NCBI RefSeq assembly: GCF_000429465.1
Contig: NZ_AUBX01000009.1
Span: forward strand, 682,001 to 746,000
Source: Algoriphagus vanfongensis DSM 17529
GTDB taxonomy: Bacteria; Bacteroidota; Bacteroidia; Cytophagales; Cyclobacteriaceae
Direction of reading: 5' to 3'
DNA length: 64,000 nt
Part shown: positions 35,981 to 44,466 of the stretch, piece by piece
Numbering within the stretch: the first letter of the stretch is position 1
Layout: the number at the start of each line of letters is the position of its first letter
Notes under the pieces: model-generated
The model's database searches: none
Told to the model about the DNA's origin: nothing
What the model saw: only the letters and a program-made list of their open reading frames with translations
Made by a program: the position numbers and the translations under genes

Positions 35981-38035
35981 ATGAAGGCTCCGATAGCAAG
36001 CAAAAAACCTCATTCGATCACTTTTCATGGACATACTCGCGTCGACTCCTACTACTGGATGCGCGAAAGGGAAAACCCTGAAGTTATTGAATACTTAGAA
36101 GCAGAAAATTCATTTTTGAAGGAGACGCTGAAGGAAACAGAAGAGTTTCAAGAAGCGCTTTTCCTCGAAATGAAAGGCAGAATCAAAGAAGATGACCAAT
36201 CTGTCCCCTATTCCAAAAAGGGCTATTTCTGGTATATGCGCTATGAGACGGGCGGTGAATATCCGATCTATTGCCGCAAAAAAGACAGTTTGGATAGTCC
36301 TGAGGAAATAATTCTGGATGTCAATGAACTAGGCAAAGGCAAAAGCTACTTTCATGTGGCGGGCATCGCGATCAGCTCTGATCAAAAAACGCTGGCCTTT
36401 CCTTGCGATGAAGTTGGAAGAAGAATTTATACTATTCGATTTAAAAACCTGGAAACAGGGGAATTGATCGATCAGTCAATCCCGGATACCACCGGCAATC
36501 TAGTTTGGGCGACAGACTCGAATATTTTGTTTTATGCCAAACAGGATGCTGAGACCTTGCGATCCAATCAGATATTCAGATATCGACTAGGTGAAAGCTC
36601 CGATTCTTCCAAGTTGATTTTTGAAGAAAAAGACGAAGAATTCACTTGCCACGTCCACAAATCAAAATCAGAAGCTTATCTATTCATCCATTCCGAAAGC
36701 ACCATTTCTTCCGAAATGAGGTTTTTGAAAGCCACTGAACCGGAAGGTAACTTTCAGGTATTGCAGGAAAGAATTCCTTATTTGGAGTATGCTGCCGATC
36801 ACTATGGTGACTATTTCTGGATCAAAACCAACCATGAAGCTCAAAATTTCAAAGTAGTCAAAGCACCTGTCTCAGCTCCTCAACTTGCTAATTGGGAGGA
36901 TTTTATCCCACATCGAAAAGAAGTACTGGTTGAAGACTTTGACTTGTTTCAAGATTTCTTTGTTTCCCAAGAGCGAAGCAATGGTTTGACTCAGATCCGG
37001 ATCCAACCTTGGGACGGATCAGAAGGTCATGCCCTACCTTTTGAAGAAGAGACCTACACTGCGTGGATCGGCAACAATCCCGAGTTTGACACAGACATCC
37101 TTCGTTTTGGTTATAATTCTCTCATTTCACCAGCTTCTACCTATGACTATCACATGGTCACCCGAAGCAAAACTCTCCTCAAACAGCAGGAGGTCGTGGG
37201 TGATTTTGAAATGGAAAACTATCAATCAGCGCGAGTATGGGCACATGCTACTGATGGAGTGATGGTCCCGATTTCTTTGGTTTATAGAAAAGATCTCTTC
37301 AAAACTGATGGTTCCAACCCACTTCTTCTCTATGCCTATGGATCCTACGGATTTAGTACGGACGCTTATTTTTCAAGCACGAGATTGAGCTTGCTAGACC
37401 GAGGTTTTGTGTTTGCTATCGCTCATATCAGAGGTGGAGAGGATTTGGGAAGGCACTGGTATGAAGATGGCAAATTGCTTCAAAAAAGAAACACTTTTAC
37501 TGATTTCATCGCTTGTGCGGAGCATTTGATCGCTAAGCAATATACCAGTAGGCAACATCTCTATGCGATGGGAGGCAGTGCTGGAGGACTTCTGATGGGA
37601 GCTGTGATGAACATGCGTCCCGATCTCTTTCATGGAATAGTAGCTGCAGTTCCATTTGTCGATGTGGTGACTACCATGCTGGACGAGAGCATTCCATTGA
37701 CCACTGGAGAATTCAAAGAATGGGGCAACCCGAAGGACAAAGAGTATTATGACTACATGCTTTCCTACTCTCCTTATGACAATATTGAAGCTAAAGCTTA
37801 TCCAAACCTCTTGGTCACATCCGGGCTACATGACTCTCAGGTACAGTACTGGGAGCCTACCAAATGGGTGGCTAAGTTGAGAGAAATGAAAACAGATTCC
37901 AATTTGCTTCTATTACACACCAATATGGAAGCAGGCCATGGAGGCGCTTCCGGGAGATTCAATGCGCTCAAGGAATTAGCTCTGGAATACACCTTCCTCT
38001 TCTTGTTGGAAGGGATACTCCCCGACTCAAATTGA
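35981..38035 (+). CDS. ptrB: S9 family peptidase, oligopeptidase B-like
   Basis: The 684-residue serine peptidase has an N-terminal seven-bladed propeller (about 70-405) and a C-terminal alpha/beta-hydrolase domain. The catalytic triad is Ser533 in GGSAGG, Asp618 in SGLHDSQV and His653 in EAGHGG. The sequences RVDSYYWMRERENPEVIEYL at the start and AHIRGGEDLGRHWYEDGKL are typical of oligopeptidase B, which cleaves small peptides after Arg/Lys. Length agrees with the family (about 680-700). There is no signal peptide, so it is probably cytosolic. It is monocistronic; a -7-like TAACATTG (one mismatch) lies near 35950. Prolyl oligopeptidase is the less likely alternative. Confidence 0.93.
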   Translation: MKAPIASKKPHSITFHGHTRVDSYYWMRERENPEVIEYLEAENSFLKETLKETEEFQEALFLEMKGRIKEDDQSVPYSKKGYFWYMRYETGGEYPIYCRKKDSLDSPEEIILDVNELGKGKSYFHVAGIAISSDQKTLAFPCDEVGRRIYTIRFKNLETGELIDQSIPDTTGNLVWATDSNILFYAKQDAETLRSNQIFRYRLGESSDSSKLIFEEKDEEFTCHVHKSKSEAYLFIHSESTISSEMRFLKATEPEGNFQVLQERIPYLEYAADHYGDYFWIKTNHEAQNFKVVKAPVSAPQLANWEDFIPHRKEVLVEDFDLFQDFFVSQERSNGLTQIRIQPWDGSEGHALPFEEETYTAWIGNNPEFDTDILRFGYNSLISPASTYDYHMVTRSKTLLKQQEVVGDFEMENYQSARVWAHATDGVMVPISLVYRKDLFKTDGSNPLLLYAYGSYGFSTDAYFSSTRLSLLDRGFVFAIAHIRGGEDLGRHWYEDGKLLQKRNTFTDFIACAEHLIAKQYTSRQHLYAMGGSAGGLLMGAVMNMRPDLFHGIVAAVPFVDVVTTMLDESIPLTTGEFKEWGNPKDKEYYDYMLSYSPYDNIEAKAYPNLLVTSGLHDSQVQYWEPTKWVAKLREMKTDSNLLLLHTNMEAGHGGASGRFNALKELALEYTFLFLLEGILPDSN

Positions 38036-38095
38036 AGCTTTGCAAAGCTTCTAGCAGATAAAAGAAAAATAACGTTTAAATCAAATGGCTCAAGA

Positions 38096-38123
38096 TTGAA
38101 GAAAGGATTTTTTTTTAACTTTG
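38096..38123 (+). promoter_or_regulatory. Promoter of mgsA-pfkA
   Basis: TTG at 38096-38098, 17 bp spacer, then TAACTTTG at 38116-38123, an exact -7 match. The mgsA ATG follows 25 bp later. This is one of the best promoter matches in the window. Confidence 0.65.
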
Positions 38124-38148
38124 AAGCCTACCTATTAAATCAGAATAC

Positions 38149-38523
38149 ATGAAAATTGCGCTCATCGCCCACGACGGGAAAAAAGCCGACATGGTACATT
38201 TTTTAAGTGGTTTCAAAAATCAATTGAATCAAGCAGATGTGGAATTGGTCGCTACGGGGACTACGGGTTCTCACATCGAAAGAGCCGGCTTTGAGGTGAA
38301 AAGATTGCTTTCTGGACCAATAGGTGGAGATGCACAAATTGCAGCCATGGCTGCCCAAAAAGAATTGTCCATGGTGATTTTCTTCAGAGATCCTTTGGAC
38401 AAGCACCCACACGAACCAGACGTTCAGATGCTGATGCGGATTTGCGATGTTCACAATATTCCTTTGGCCACCAATCCCGCTTCAGCCGAATTGATGTTTA
38501 AAGCATTAACTCAAACCTTATAA
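38149..38523 (+). CDS. mgsA: Methylglyoxal synthase
   Basis: The 124-residue enzyme converts dihydroxyacetone phosphate to methylglyoxal and phosphate. Key features are [14 protein letters not shown] (phosphate-binding start), the TGTTG motif (37-41), the catalytic Asp61 in [10 protein letters not shown] and the active-site HPHEPDV (His86/His88). It is shorter than the E. coli enzyme (152 aa), being trimmed at both ends, but the active site is complete. Its stop and the pfkA start share one base (TAATG), so the genes are translationally coupled. The pathway is a glycolytic bypass used when triose phosphate builds up under phosphate limitation. Confidence 0.95.
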   Translation: MKIALIAHDGKKADMVHFLSGFKNQLNQADVELVATGTTGSHIERAGFEVKRLLSGPIGGDAQIAAMAAQKELSMVIFFRDPLDKHPHEPDVQMLMRICDVHNIPLATNPASAELMFKALTQTL

Positions 38524-39509
38524 TGGAACCAAAAACCATCAAAAAAATCGGAGTATTGACCTCTGGAGGCGATTCTCCGGGTATGAATGCAGCTATCCGC
38601 GCTGCAGTTAGAGCCGGATTTTATTACAATCTAGAAATGTATGGCATCTATCGTGGCTACGAAGGGATGATCCAAAATGAGATAAAAAAACTGGATTCCA
38701 AGAATATCACCCATGTACTAGAACGGGGAGGGACCTTTCTAAAATCCGCAAGAAGTGCCGAATTCAGGACTCCTGAGGGAAGACAAAAAGCCTATGACAA
38801 CTTAAAAAGTCATGGTATCGACGCTTTGGTCGTCATCGGAGGTGATGGCTCATTGACAGGTGCACATTTGTTTTACAAAGAGTTTGGCATTCCGGCAATC
38901 GGCTTGCCAGGTACCATCGATAATGATCTCTCAGGTACTGATGCCACGATTGGATTTGATACCGCATGCAATACCGCCATCGAGGCGATAGACAAAATCA
39001 GAGATACGGCAACTTCCCATGACAGACTTTTCTTTGTAGAAGTGATGGGACGAGATGCTGGATTTATCGCTGTCAATGCCGGGATTGGTTCCGCAGCTGC
39101 TGCGATTTTGATTCCTGAGAAAAAAATGCCGATTGAGGAATTGGTCGACAAACTGAAAGTTAGAAGCAAGGCCAAAAAATCCTCCAACATCGTCATCGTG
39201 GCAGAAGGCGGTAAAAGTGGTGGAGCTGCAGAAATCGCCGATAAGGTAAAGAAATACCTGCCTACCTACGACATCAAAGTGACTATTCTTGGGCACTTGC
39301 AGCGAGGCGGGGCGCCGAGTTCATTTGACAGACTCCTAGCCTCCAAACTGGGAGTAGCTGCAGTCGAAGGCCTGATGCAAGGCAAATACGATGTCATGGC
39401 AGGACTGATCAATCACAAGGTCGTCTACACACCGATCAAGCGAGCCATTGTGGATGATAAGTCCTTGGATGAGGATGATTTCCGGGTAGCAAAAATTTTA
39501 TCTACCTAA
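38523..39509 (+). CDS. pfkA: ATP-dependent 6-phosphofructokinase
   Basis: The 328-residue enzyme phosphorylates fructose 6-phosphate in glycolysis. Motifs present: VLTSGGDSPGMNAAIRAAVR (ATP site), VVIGGDGSLTGA (Asp108; GGDGS with Gly indicates ATP rather than pyrophosphate as donor), GTIDNDLSGTD with catalytic Asp133, VMGRDAGFIA, and LGHLQRGGAPSSFDR near the C-terminus. The length is that of bacterial PfkA. It is coupled to mgsA by a one-base overlap and followed by a strong terminator. Confidence 0.97.
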   Translation: MEPKTIKKIGVLTSGGDSPGMNAAIRAAVRAGFYYNLEMYGIYRGYEGMIQNEIKKLDSKNITHVLERGGTFLKSARSAEFRTPEGRQKAYDNLKSHGIDALVVIGGDGSLTGAHLFYKEFGIPAIGLPGTIDNDLSGTDATIGFDTACNTAIEAIDKIRDTATSHDRLFFVEVMGRDAGFIAVNAGIGSAAAAILIPEKKMPIEELVDKLKVRSKAKKSSNIVIVAEGGKSGGAAEIADKVKKYLPTYDIKVTILGHLQRGGAPSSFDRLLASKLGVAAVEGLMQGKYDVMAGLINHKVVYTPIKRAIVDDKSLDEDDFRVAKILST

Positions 39510-39515
39510 AAAAAT

Positions 39516-39557
39516 CTTAAAAAGGGGCAGAAAAATAATTTCTAGCCCCTTTTTAAG
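39516..39557 (+). terminator. Intrinsic terminator after pfkA
   Basis: Arms CTTAAAAAGGGGC / GCCCCTTTTTAAG with an inner AGAAA/TTTCT extension and a T-run. It closes the mgsA-pfkA operon. Confidence 0.88.
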
Positions 39558-39596
39558 TATTATTACTTTAGGATTTTGCCACTACCAGTCTTACCC

Positions 39597-40106
39597 ATGA
39601 AGCCTACAGTTTTACTTTTACTTTTTTTGAGCTTTAGCTCCTTAGCCTTTGGGCAATCGACAGATTTTCTTTTGCTCAAAAGAGGCACCAATACCAAGTC
39701 TCAAATCCGATATTATCCCGGGGAGCAGATCACTTACAAAAGTGCCAAATTGGGTTACTATGTCACGGATGTCATCAAGGAGTTCAAGGACAATTACGTC
39801 TATCTCAGCGAAAACATCCTATCCGTAGATGATATCGAGGAAATTGATATTCGAAAAAAAGACCGTCGAAACGGAACCTTGAAAGGTTTCAATGCTTTGA
39901 TTTTAGGGGCAGGAGTCATCTTGCTGAGTGTCGAGAGCATCAACTCGATCTATCATGAAGGCGAGCTCTCCGTCGACAAAGGAGTCGGCATCACTTCCGG
40001 CATCTTAATAGGGACGGGCTTAGCTATGCTCCCACTACGCTATAAAACATTTAAGCATCAAGGTAGAAATCGCATTCAGATCATCCAGATGCGGATGACC
40101 GACTGA
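39597..40106 (+). CDS. Secreted protein of unknown function (169 aa)
   Basis: The 169-residue protein has a signal peptide (MKPTVLLLLFLSFSSLAFGQ) starting at the ATG at 39597; an upstream in-frame TTG (39576) would add seven residues unlike a signal and is not chosen. The mature part begins with a beta-rich stretch (KSQIRYYPGEQITYKSAKLG, YVTDVIKEFKDNYVYLSENI), then IDIRKKDRR, and two hydrophobic segments (about 102-122 and 135-155) that may span a membrane. The layout suggests a protein anchored at the inner membrane with a small N-terminal domain outside. I recognise no family. It is monocistronic. Confidence 0.75.
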   Translation: MKPTVLLLLFLSFSSLAFGQSTDFLLLKRGTNTKSQIRYYPGEQITYKSAKLGYYVTDVIKEFKDNYVYLSENILSVDDIEEIDIRKKDRRNGTLKGFNALILGAGVILLSVESINSIYHEGELSVDKGVGITSGILIGTGLAMLPLRYKTFKHQGRNRIQIIQMRMTD

Positions 40107-40177
40107 TTCTAGCTTTACTTAGCAAATGCAGATTTTTTTTCAGACTTTTGCAGCTCAATTTTCACAAACTAAACATC

Positions 40178-41279
40178 ATGACTTCGGACCAACTGAAAGA
40201 CTTGAAAGCTCGCACCTCGGCTTTAAGGAGGTATCTTTGACTACGATCGGAAGAAAGCAGAAATCGAAGATCTAGAGGCCGTTTCGGCCCAGCCTGAATT
40301 CTGGAATGACCCAGAAGAGGCAGAAAAAACAATGAAACAAATCCAGGTTCGTAAAGGATGGACCAGTTCTTTCGAAGAACTCGACCAGATCATTCAGGAC
40401 TTGGAGGTATTGTATGAATTCTACTCAATGGATGAAGTCGGCGAGGAAGAAATCAAATCCGAATACCAAAAAGCCAAAACTGCTGTAGAAGAACTGGAGC
40501 TGAAGAAAATGCTTTCTTCAGAAGAAGATCAGCTCAATGCCGTTTTGGAAATCAACCCTGGAGCTGGTGGTACCGAATCCAACGACTGGGCCTCTATTCT
40601 CATGAGGATGTATATCATGTGGGGAGAGAAAAATGGCTATAAGGTCAAAGAAGTGGACGTACAACCAGGTGAAGTAGCTGGAATCAAATCTGCCACCTTG
40701 GAGTTTGAAGGTCCTCTCGCCTATGGATTTTTGAAATCCGAAACCGGTGTACACCGCTTGGTAAGGATCTCTCCATTTGATTCGGGAGGAAGACGTCATA
40801 CTTCTTTTGCATCTGTCTACGCCTATCCGGAAGTGGATGACACGATTGAGATTGAAATCAACCCTGCCGATGTGGAACTCCAAACTTCCAGATCAGGAGG
40901 TGCAGGTGGTCAGAACGTGAACAAGGTGGAGACCAAAGTTCAGCTGACACACAAGCCGACAGGAATCGTCGTGGTATGCCAAATAGAAAGATCTCAGCTT
41001 GCCAACCGAGAAAAGGCCATGCAAATGCTGAAATCCAGACTCTACCAGATGGAATTGGAAAAGAGAAATGCCGAATTGGCAAAGATCGAATCTTCCAAGT
41101 TACGTGTAGATTTTGGAAGCCAGATCAGAAACTATGTACTGCACCCTTACAAACTCGTAAAAGACAACCGAACCGGCCACGAAACATCAGATACTCAGCA
41201 TGTTTTGGACGGTGGCTTGAATGAGTTCATGAAATCTTTCTTGCTTGCTCAAAGTGAGGAAGAAGCAAATAAGGAATAG
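40178..41279 (+). CDS. prfB: Peptide chain release factor 2 with programmed +1 frameshift
   Basis: The 366-residue release factor reads UGA and UAA stops. Frame 0 runs from the ATG at 40178 for 20 codons to CTT (40235-40237), then hits TGA at 40238. Decoding slips +1 and continues from GAC at 40239 to the stop at 41277-41279. The product carries the stop-codon tripeptide motif in [11 protein letters not shown] (SPF identifies RF2) and the catalytic GGQ in [14 protein letters not shown]. Without frameshifting only a 20-residue peptide is made. RF2 itself controls the slip, giving autoregulation as in E. coli. The coordinates given cover both parts; base 40238 is skipped. Confidence 0.96.
40226..40240 (+). 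promoter_or_regulatory. RF2 programmed frameshift signal
   Basis: AGGAGG (40226-40231) is an internal Shine-Dalgarno spaced 3 nt from CTT TGA C (40235-40241). This is the classic prfB shift site: slow termination at UGA plus SD pairing pushes the ribosome +1 on CUU. A full internal SD is notable in a phylum that rarely uses SD for initiation. Confidence 0.95.
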
Positions 41280-41290
41280 TTGCTGATCCG

Positions 41291-41308
41291 TTCCGATAGC
41301 TATCGGAA
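41291..41308. repeat. 18-bp perfect palindrome (copy 1)
   Basis: TTCCGATAGCTATCGGAA, 11 bp after the prfB stop. Its 14-bp core CCGATAGCTATCGG recurs at 55923-55936. No T-run follows directly, so it is not itself a standard terminator. Confidence 0.8.
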
Positions 41309-41328
41309 TCAGAGTCAATAAATAACTA

Positions 41329-41355
41329 AGCCGGGATTAAAATCCTGGCTTTTTC
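41329..41355 (+). terminator. Intrinsic terminator after prfB
   Basis: Arms AGCCGGGATT / AATCCTGGCT around a short AA loop, followed by a five-base T-run. It is 50 bp past the prfB stop. Confidence 0.85.
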
Positions 41356-41779
41356 ATTTCCGGTTAAACAAGCTGTTTTTGGGGGGAGCAATCCCAACTG
41401 AGATCAAAGGATGCAGCTGTTCGGGATTTGCAATCCCGAACTACTATCCAAGGATTTTTTAATCCATTTAACCTTGACTTGTTTTGGCGAACTGCCCTAC
41501 CCACTATTGACCCTAAATCGGCCAAAACATGGGGTACTCAAATCATTGGAATCCCCATGTTAAAACATGGGGCTAATACAATGCCGTCACTAAGGAACTA
41601 TTTCCTATTGAGTCATAAGAGATGGACAATAGATCATTCAAATTCCTTAGGTGTATTCTCCAAAACCTACACTTTGAACTTTGGTTCATGGTACTTATGT
41701 CCAAAGTCTAATGTCTAATGTCTTAATTCTCGACTCTCGATTCTAGACTCTTATTACCAGATACTATCCTCCATTTTCT
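41356..41779. other. Hairpin-rich 424-bp spacer without a supported gene
   Basis: No credible coding frame is present (a 96-codon TTG-started frame crosses the hairpins and resembles nothing). The stretch holds a 23-bp hairpin at 41419-41441 (GTTCGGGATT, loop, complement), paired arms GTTTTGGC / GCCAAAAC at 41481-41488 and 41521-41528, and three copies of the 9-mer AACATGGGG (41526-41534 and 41564-41572 direct, 41553-41561 inverted). Near the end are short direct repeats of TCTAATG at about 41707-41721. It could be a decayed REP/BIME-type element or an untranslated RNA. Confidence 0.6.
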
Positions 41780-41795
41780 TAATTTCGCAGCGCTT

Positions 41796-42983
41796 ATGCG
41801 ACTACTTCCTTCCTTTTTCAGCTTTCAGTTTTTCTTGCTTTGCAGCAGTTCCTTTCTGTTCTTTTCATCATTTAATATGATCATTCCAGAGCTTCCTGCC
41901 TACCTGACATCCTTGGGCGGGGAAGAATACAAGGGCTTGATTATCTCCTTGTTTACACTTTCCGCAGGGCTTTCTAGACCTTTTAGCGGCAAGTTGGCTG
42001 ATAAGATCGGGAGGATTCCGGTGATGATTTTTGGGACTTCGGTTTGCTTTTTGGTGGGTCTCCTCTACCCGATTCTAAACTTTGTATCGGGTTTTCTATT
42101 CTTAAGGTTTATCCATGGTTTTTCCACGGGATTCAAACCTACCGGCACTTCGGCCTATGTAGCTGATATCGTTCCTTTTGAAAAACGGGGTGAAGCCATG
42201 GGCATCCAATCCCTCTTTGGTTCTTTGGGAATGGCTGCGGGACCGGCCATTGGAGGGTGGATTGCAAGTTATTGGGATTTGGACGTCCTATTTTACACCT
42301 CCGCCTTTACTTCGATCTTTTCGATCTTGATCTTGGTGCGACTCAAAGAAACCGTGCAGGACAAGGAGCCATTGAGCTTGGAACTTTTCCGACTGAAAAA
42401 AGAAGAACTGATCGAAAAGCGGGTGCTCGTTCCCTCCAGCATTCTTTTTCTTGCTGTATTTTCATTTGGAGTCGTGCTGACCATCATTCCGGATTTTTCC
42501 GCTCATCTGGGCATCCAAAACAAGGGGCTTTTCTTTGCGGTTTTCACCTTGTCTTCCTTGGGCATCCGACTCTTGGCAGGAAAAGCATCTGACCGCTACG
42601 GCAGGATACCTGTCATGCGCATTGCCTGTTTGTTTTTAGTCTTTGCTATGGTACTGATTGCATTTGCAGAAAGCAAAAATGCGCTTTTGCTCGCCGCAGT
42701 CCTCTTTGGCTCGTCGGTGGGAATGTACAGCCCTACCACCAGCGCTTGGGTGATCGACCTATCGCTGGCTCAATTTAGAGGCAGGGCATTGGCGACCATG
42801 TATATCTTTTTGGAAGCTGGAATCGGTGTTGGAGCTTTGGTGTCAGGCTGGATTTATAGCAATGACACAGCCAACTTCAAATGGGTGTTCCTGAGCAGTG
42901 CCGGCATGGCTTCACTGGCATTTTTGATTTTGATTATGCTAAGAAAGGAAAAGTATCAGGGGGAAGTGTTAAGTGATCAGTAA
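41796..42983 (+). CDS. MFS transporter
   Basis: The 395-residue, 12-helix major facilitator has the loop 2-3 motif GKLADKIGRIPVM and the matching second-half motif GKASDRYGRIPVM, showing the internal duplication. LRFIHGFSTGFKPTGTSAY in TM4-5 and GSSVGMYSPTTSAWVIDL in TM10-11 resemble drug/small-solute exporters. It probably exports a toxic or small hydrophilic compound; the substrate is unknown. A -7-like TAATTTCG (one mismatch) at 41780-41787 ends only 8 bp before the ATG, suggesting a very short leader. It is convergent with the peptidase gene at 43045. Confidence 0.9.
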   Translation: MRLLPSFFSFQFFLLCSSSFLFFSSFNMIIPELPAYLTSLGGEEYKGLIISLFTLSAGLSRPFSGKLADKIGRIPVMIFGTSVCFLVGLLYPILNFVSGFLFLRFIHGFSTGFKPTGTSAYVADIVPFEKRGEAMGIQSLFGSLGMAAGPAIGGWIASYWDLDVLFYTSAFTSIFSILILVRLKETVQDKEPLSLELFRLKKEELIEKRVLVPSSILFLAVFSFGVVLTIIPDFSAHLGIQNKGLFFAVFTLSSLGIRLLAGKASDRYGRIPVMRIACLFLVFAMVLIAFAESKNALLLAAVLFGSSVGMYSPTTSAWVIDLSLAQFRGRALATMYIFLEAGIGVGALVSGWIYSNDTANFKWVFLSSAGMASLAFLILIMLRKEKYQGEVLSDQ

Positions 42984-43044
42984 TCAGTATTCAATTTGTC
43001 CACAGACCACTATAGTGCGTAGTCTGTAGTCCGACGTTATTACA

Positions 43045-44397
43045 TCAGTTCCCCAAATAATCCGTAGAACGCGGTATGGCCATGATTTTCTTCTGGCGTC
43101 CATTGTAATAAGTGACTTTTTCTCCATCAAAATAAGCTCCTTCTTCCAGCATAATTCGAACATCCTTTTTCCACTCTTCCACATATACTACTGCGTTTAG
43201 TTCGATGGCATAGCCAGTGTTAGCATGAAGAGGAAAATCGCCTGCACCCGGAGTATCTCCTTGATTGTCCCACATGCCAATCGTCGGCCCCGCTGAGTGT
43301 CCGTAGTAGCCAAGTGGATGGGTGTAGATACTCCCTTTGATCCCCTCCGAGTCCATTTGTTGTCTAGAGGCTCGAAGGATTTCATTTCCAGTTTTCCCTT
43401 CCACGTAGTTGGAAGTCAGAATATCCTGCACCCTATTCCCGACTTCAAAGGCCTTCTGCAAGTAGCTTGGAACTTCTGTTTCACCTGGCTTCAATACATA
43501 GGCCATTTCCTGTGTATCGGTATTTAGCCTTAGGTATGTGATCCCAAAATCAATATGCAGCAAATCTCCAGGCATAATCGTCGCATCATCAGGCCTGGAG
43601 GCAAAAGAGCGTGTGGATGCCTCAGAATCTGCATCTGCCCGCTGGATATCTACAGATGGATGAAACCAGGTGTCCAATTTCAAAGCCTTGATCTTCTCTC
43701 TGTACCACCAGACCACATCATCCGTTGTCGTCACACCGGGTGTGATCACTGCAGATGAAAGCCCTTCCTGTACAATCTGATGTGCTATCTCTTGGATATG
43801 TCTGTAAGTGGCAAGCTCAGATTCAGTTCTAGTCTCCAGCCATCTCACCGCCAAAGTCTGCGCAGAAACCACCCGCTCCTGTAGATCATCAGCTAGGTAA
43901 TCCATAAAAACCTGATGCTCATACGTACTCAATCCATCTGCATGACCATAATCCTTGGCATAGTTCAGCCCTATTTTCTTTGGGTTTTTAGAAGAAATCA
44001 AATCCATCAAAGCCTCCCATTGATCCGGTTGCTCCTCTGGATTCCAAGCTCTTTTGAAAGCTTTCCCTACATCATAGCGTGCCACAGCGTAAGTTTCCAC
44101 TGGCGCATTAGGGTTTGGCTGATACATGACAAGAATGGTCCTCCTTCTAGCTGCCATCCAGGTGGCTGGAAGCAAAGTTCGGATCACAGGATCTTCATTA
44201 TATTCTCTGGAGATCACCACCCACATATCGATTTCTGACTCGGTCATCAGCTCAGGAAGAAGGTGCTGGATCCTATCATCCAGCCAGGAATCTATCACCT
44301 GAGCCTGTATGCGTAGCGGAAGTACTGCCAAATCCTGAGCAATACTGAATGAAGTCGAGAATAAGAGTAAAAAGAAAGGGACTAATCTTAGATTCAT
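43045..44397 (-). CDS. Secreted M24 family Xaa-Pro peptidase
   Basis: The 450-residue protein has a signal peptide (MNLRLVPFFLLLFSTSFSIAQ) and a pita-bread metallopeptidase domain. The five metal ligands can be traced: Asp in LLHIDFGITYL, Asp in RLNTDTQEMAY, His in GHSAGPTIGMWD, Glu in YAIELNAVV and Glu in VRIMLEEGAYFD. It would cut the bond before proline in short peptides in the periplasm. The frame is open to 44448, but those 17 residues do not look like a signal, so the ATG at 44395-44397 is used. It is 69 bp upstream of the MATE stop region on the same strand, without clear coupling. Confidence 0.9.
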   Translation of the reverse strand: MNLRLVPFFLLLFSTSFSIAQDLAVLPLRIQAQVIDSWLDDRIQHLLPELMTESEIDMWVVISREYNEDPVIRTLLPATWMAARRRTILVMYQPNPNAPVETYAVARYDVGKAFKRAWNPEEQPDQWEALMDLISSKNPKKIGLNYAKDYGHADGLSTYEHQVFMDYLADDLQERVVSAQTLAVRWLETRTESELATYRHIQEIAHQIVQEGLSSAVITPGVTTTDDVVWWYREKIKALKLDTWFHPSVDIQRADADSEASTRSFASRPDDATIMPGDLLHIDFGITYLRLNTDTQEMAYVLKPGETEVPSYLQKAFEVGNRVQDILTSNYVEGKTGNEILRASRQQMDSEGIKGSIYTHPLGYYGHSAGPTIGMWDNQGDTPGAGDFPLHANTGYAIELNAVVYVEEWKKDVRIMLEEGAYFDGEKVTYYNGRQKKIMAIPRSTDYLGN

Positions 44398-44466
44398 GAT
44401 ACAAGTGGTGGTTTGAACCATGAATATAAGCCTAGTCCCTAAAAACAAATGCTCTTTCTGCCTAAA

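Noticed and set aside
40238..40240. In-frame TGA at codon 21 of prfB, looking like a broken gene
   Set aside because: It is the programmed +1 frameshift stop, with the internal SD and CTT TGA C in place and both halves giving one continuous RF2.
41428..41718. 96-codon frame in the prfB-MFS spacer
   Set aside because: TTG start, crosses several hairpins, no recognisable protein character; treated as non-coding.
41700..41756. Short TCTAATG direct repeats considered as a CRISPR or minisatellite
   Set aside because: Only two or three 7-bp units, no spacers of constant length, no cas genes.
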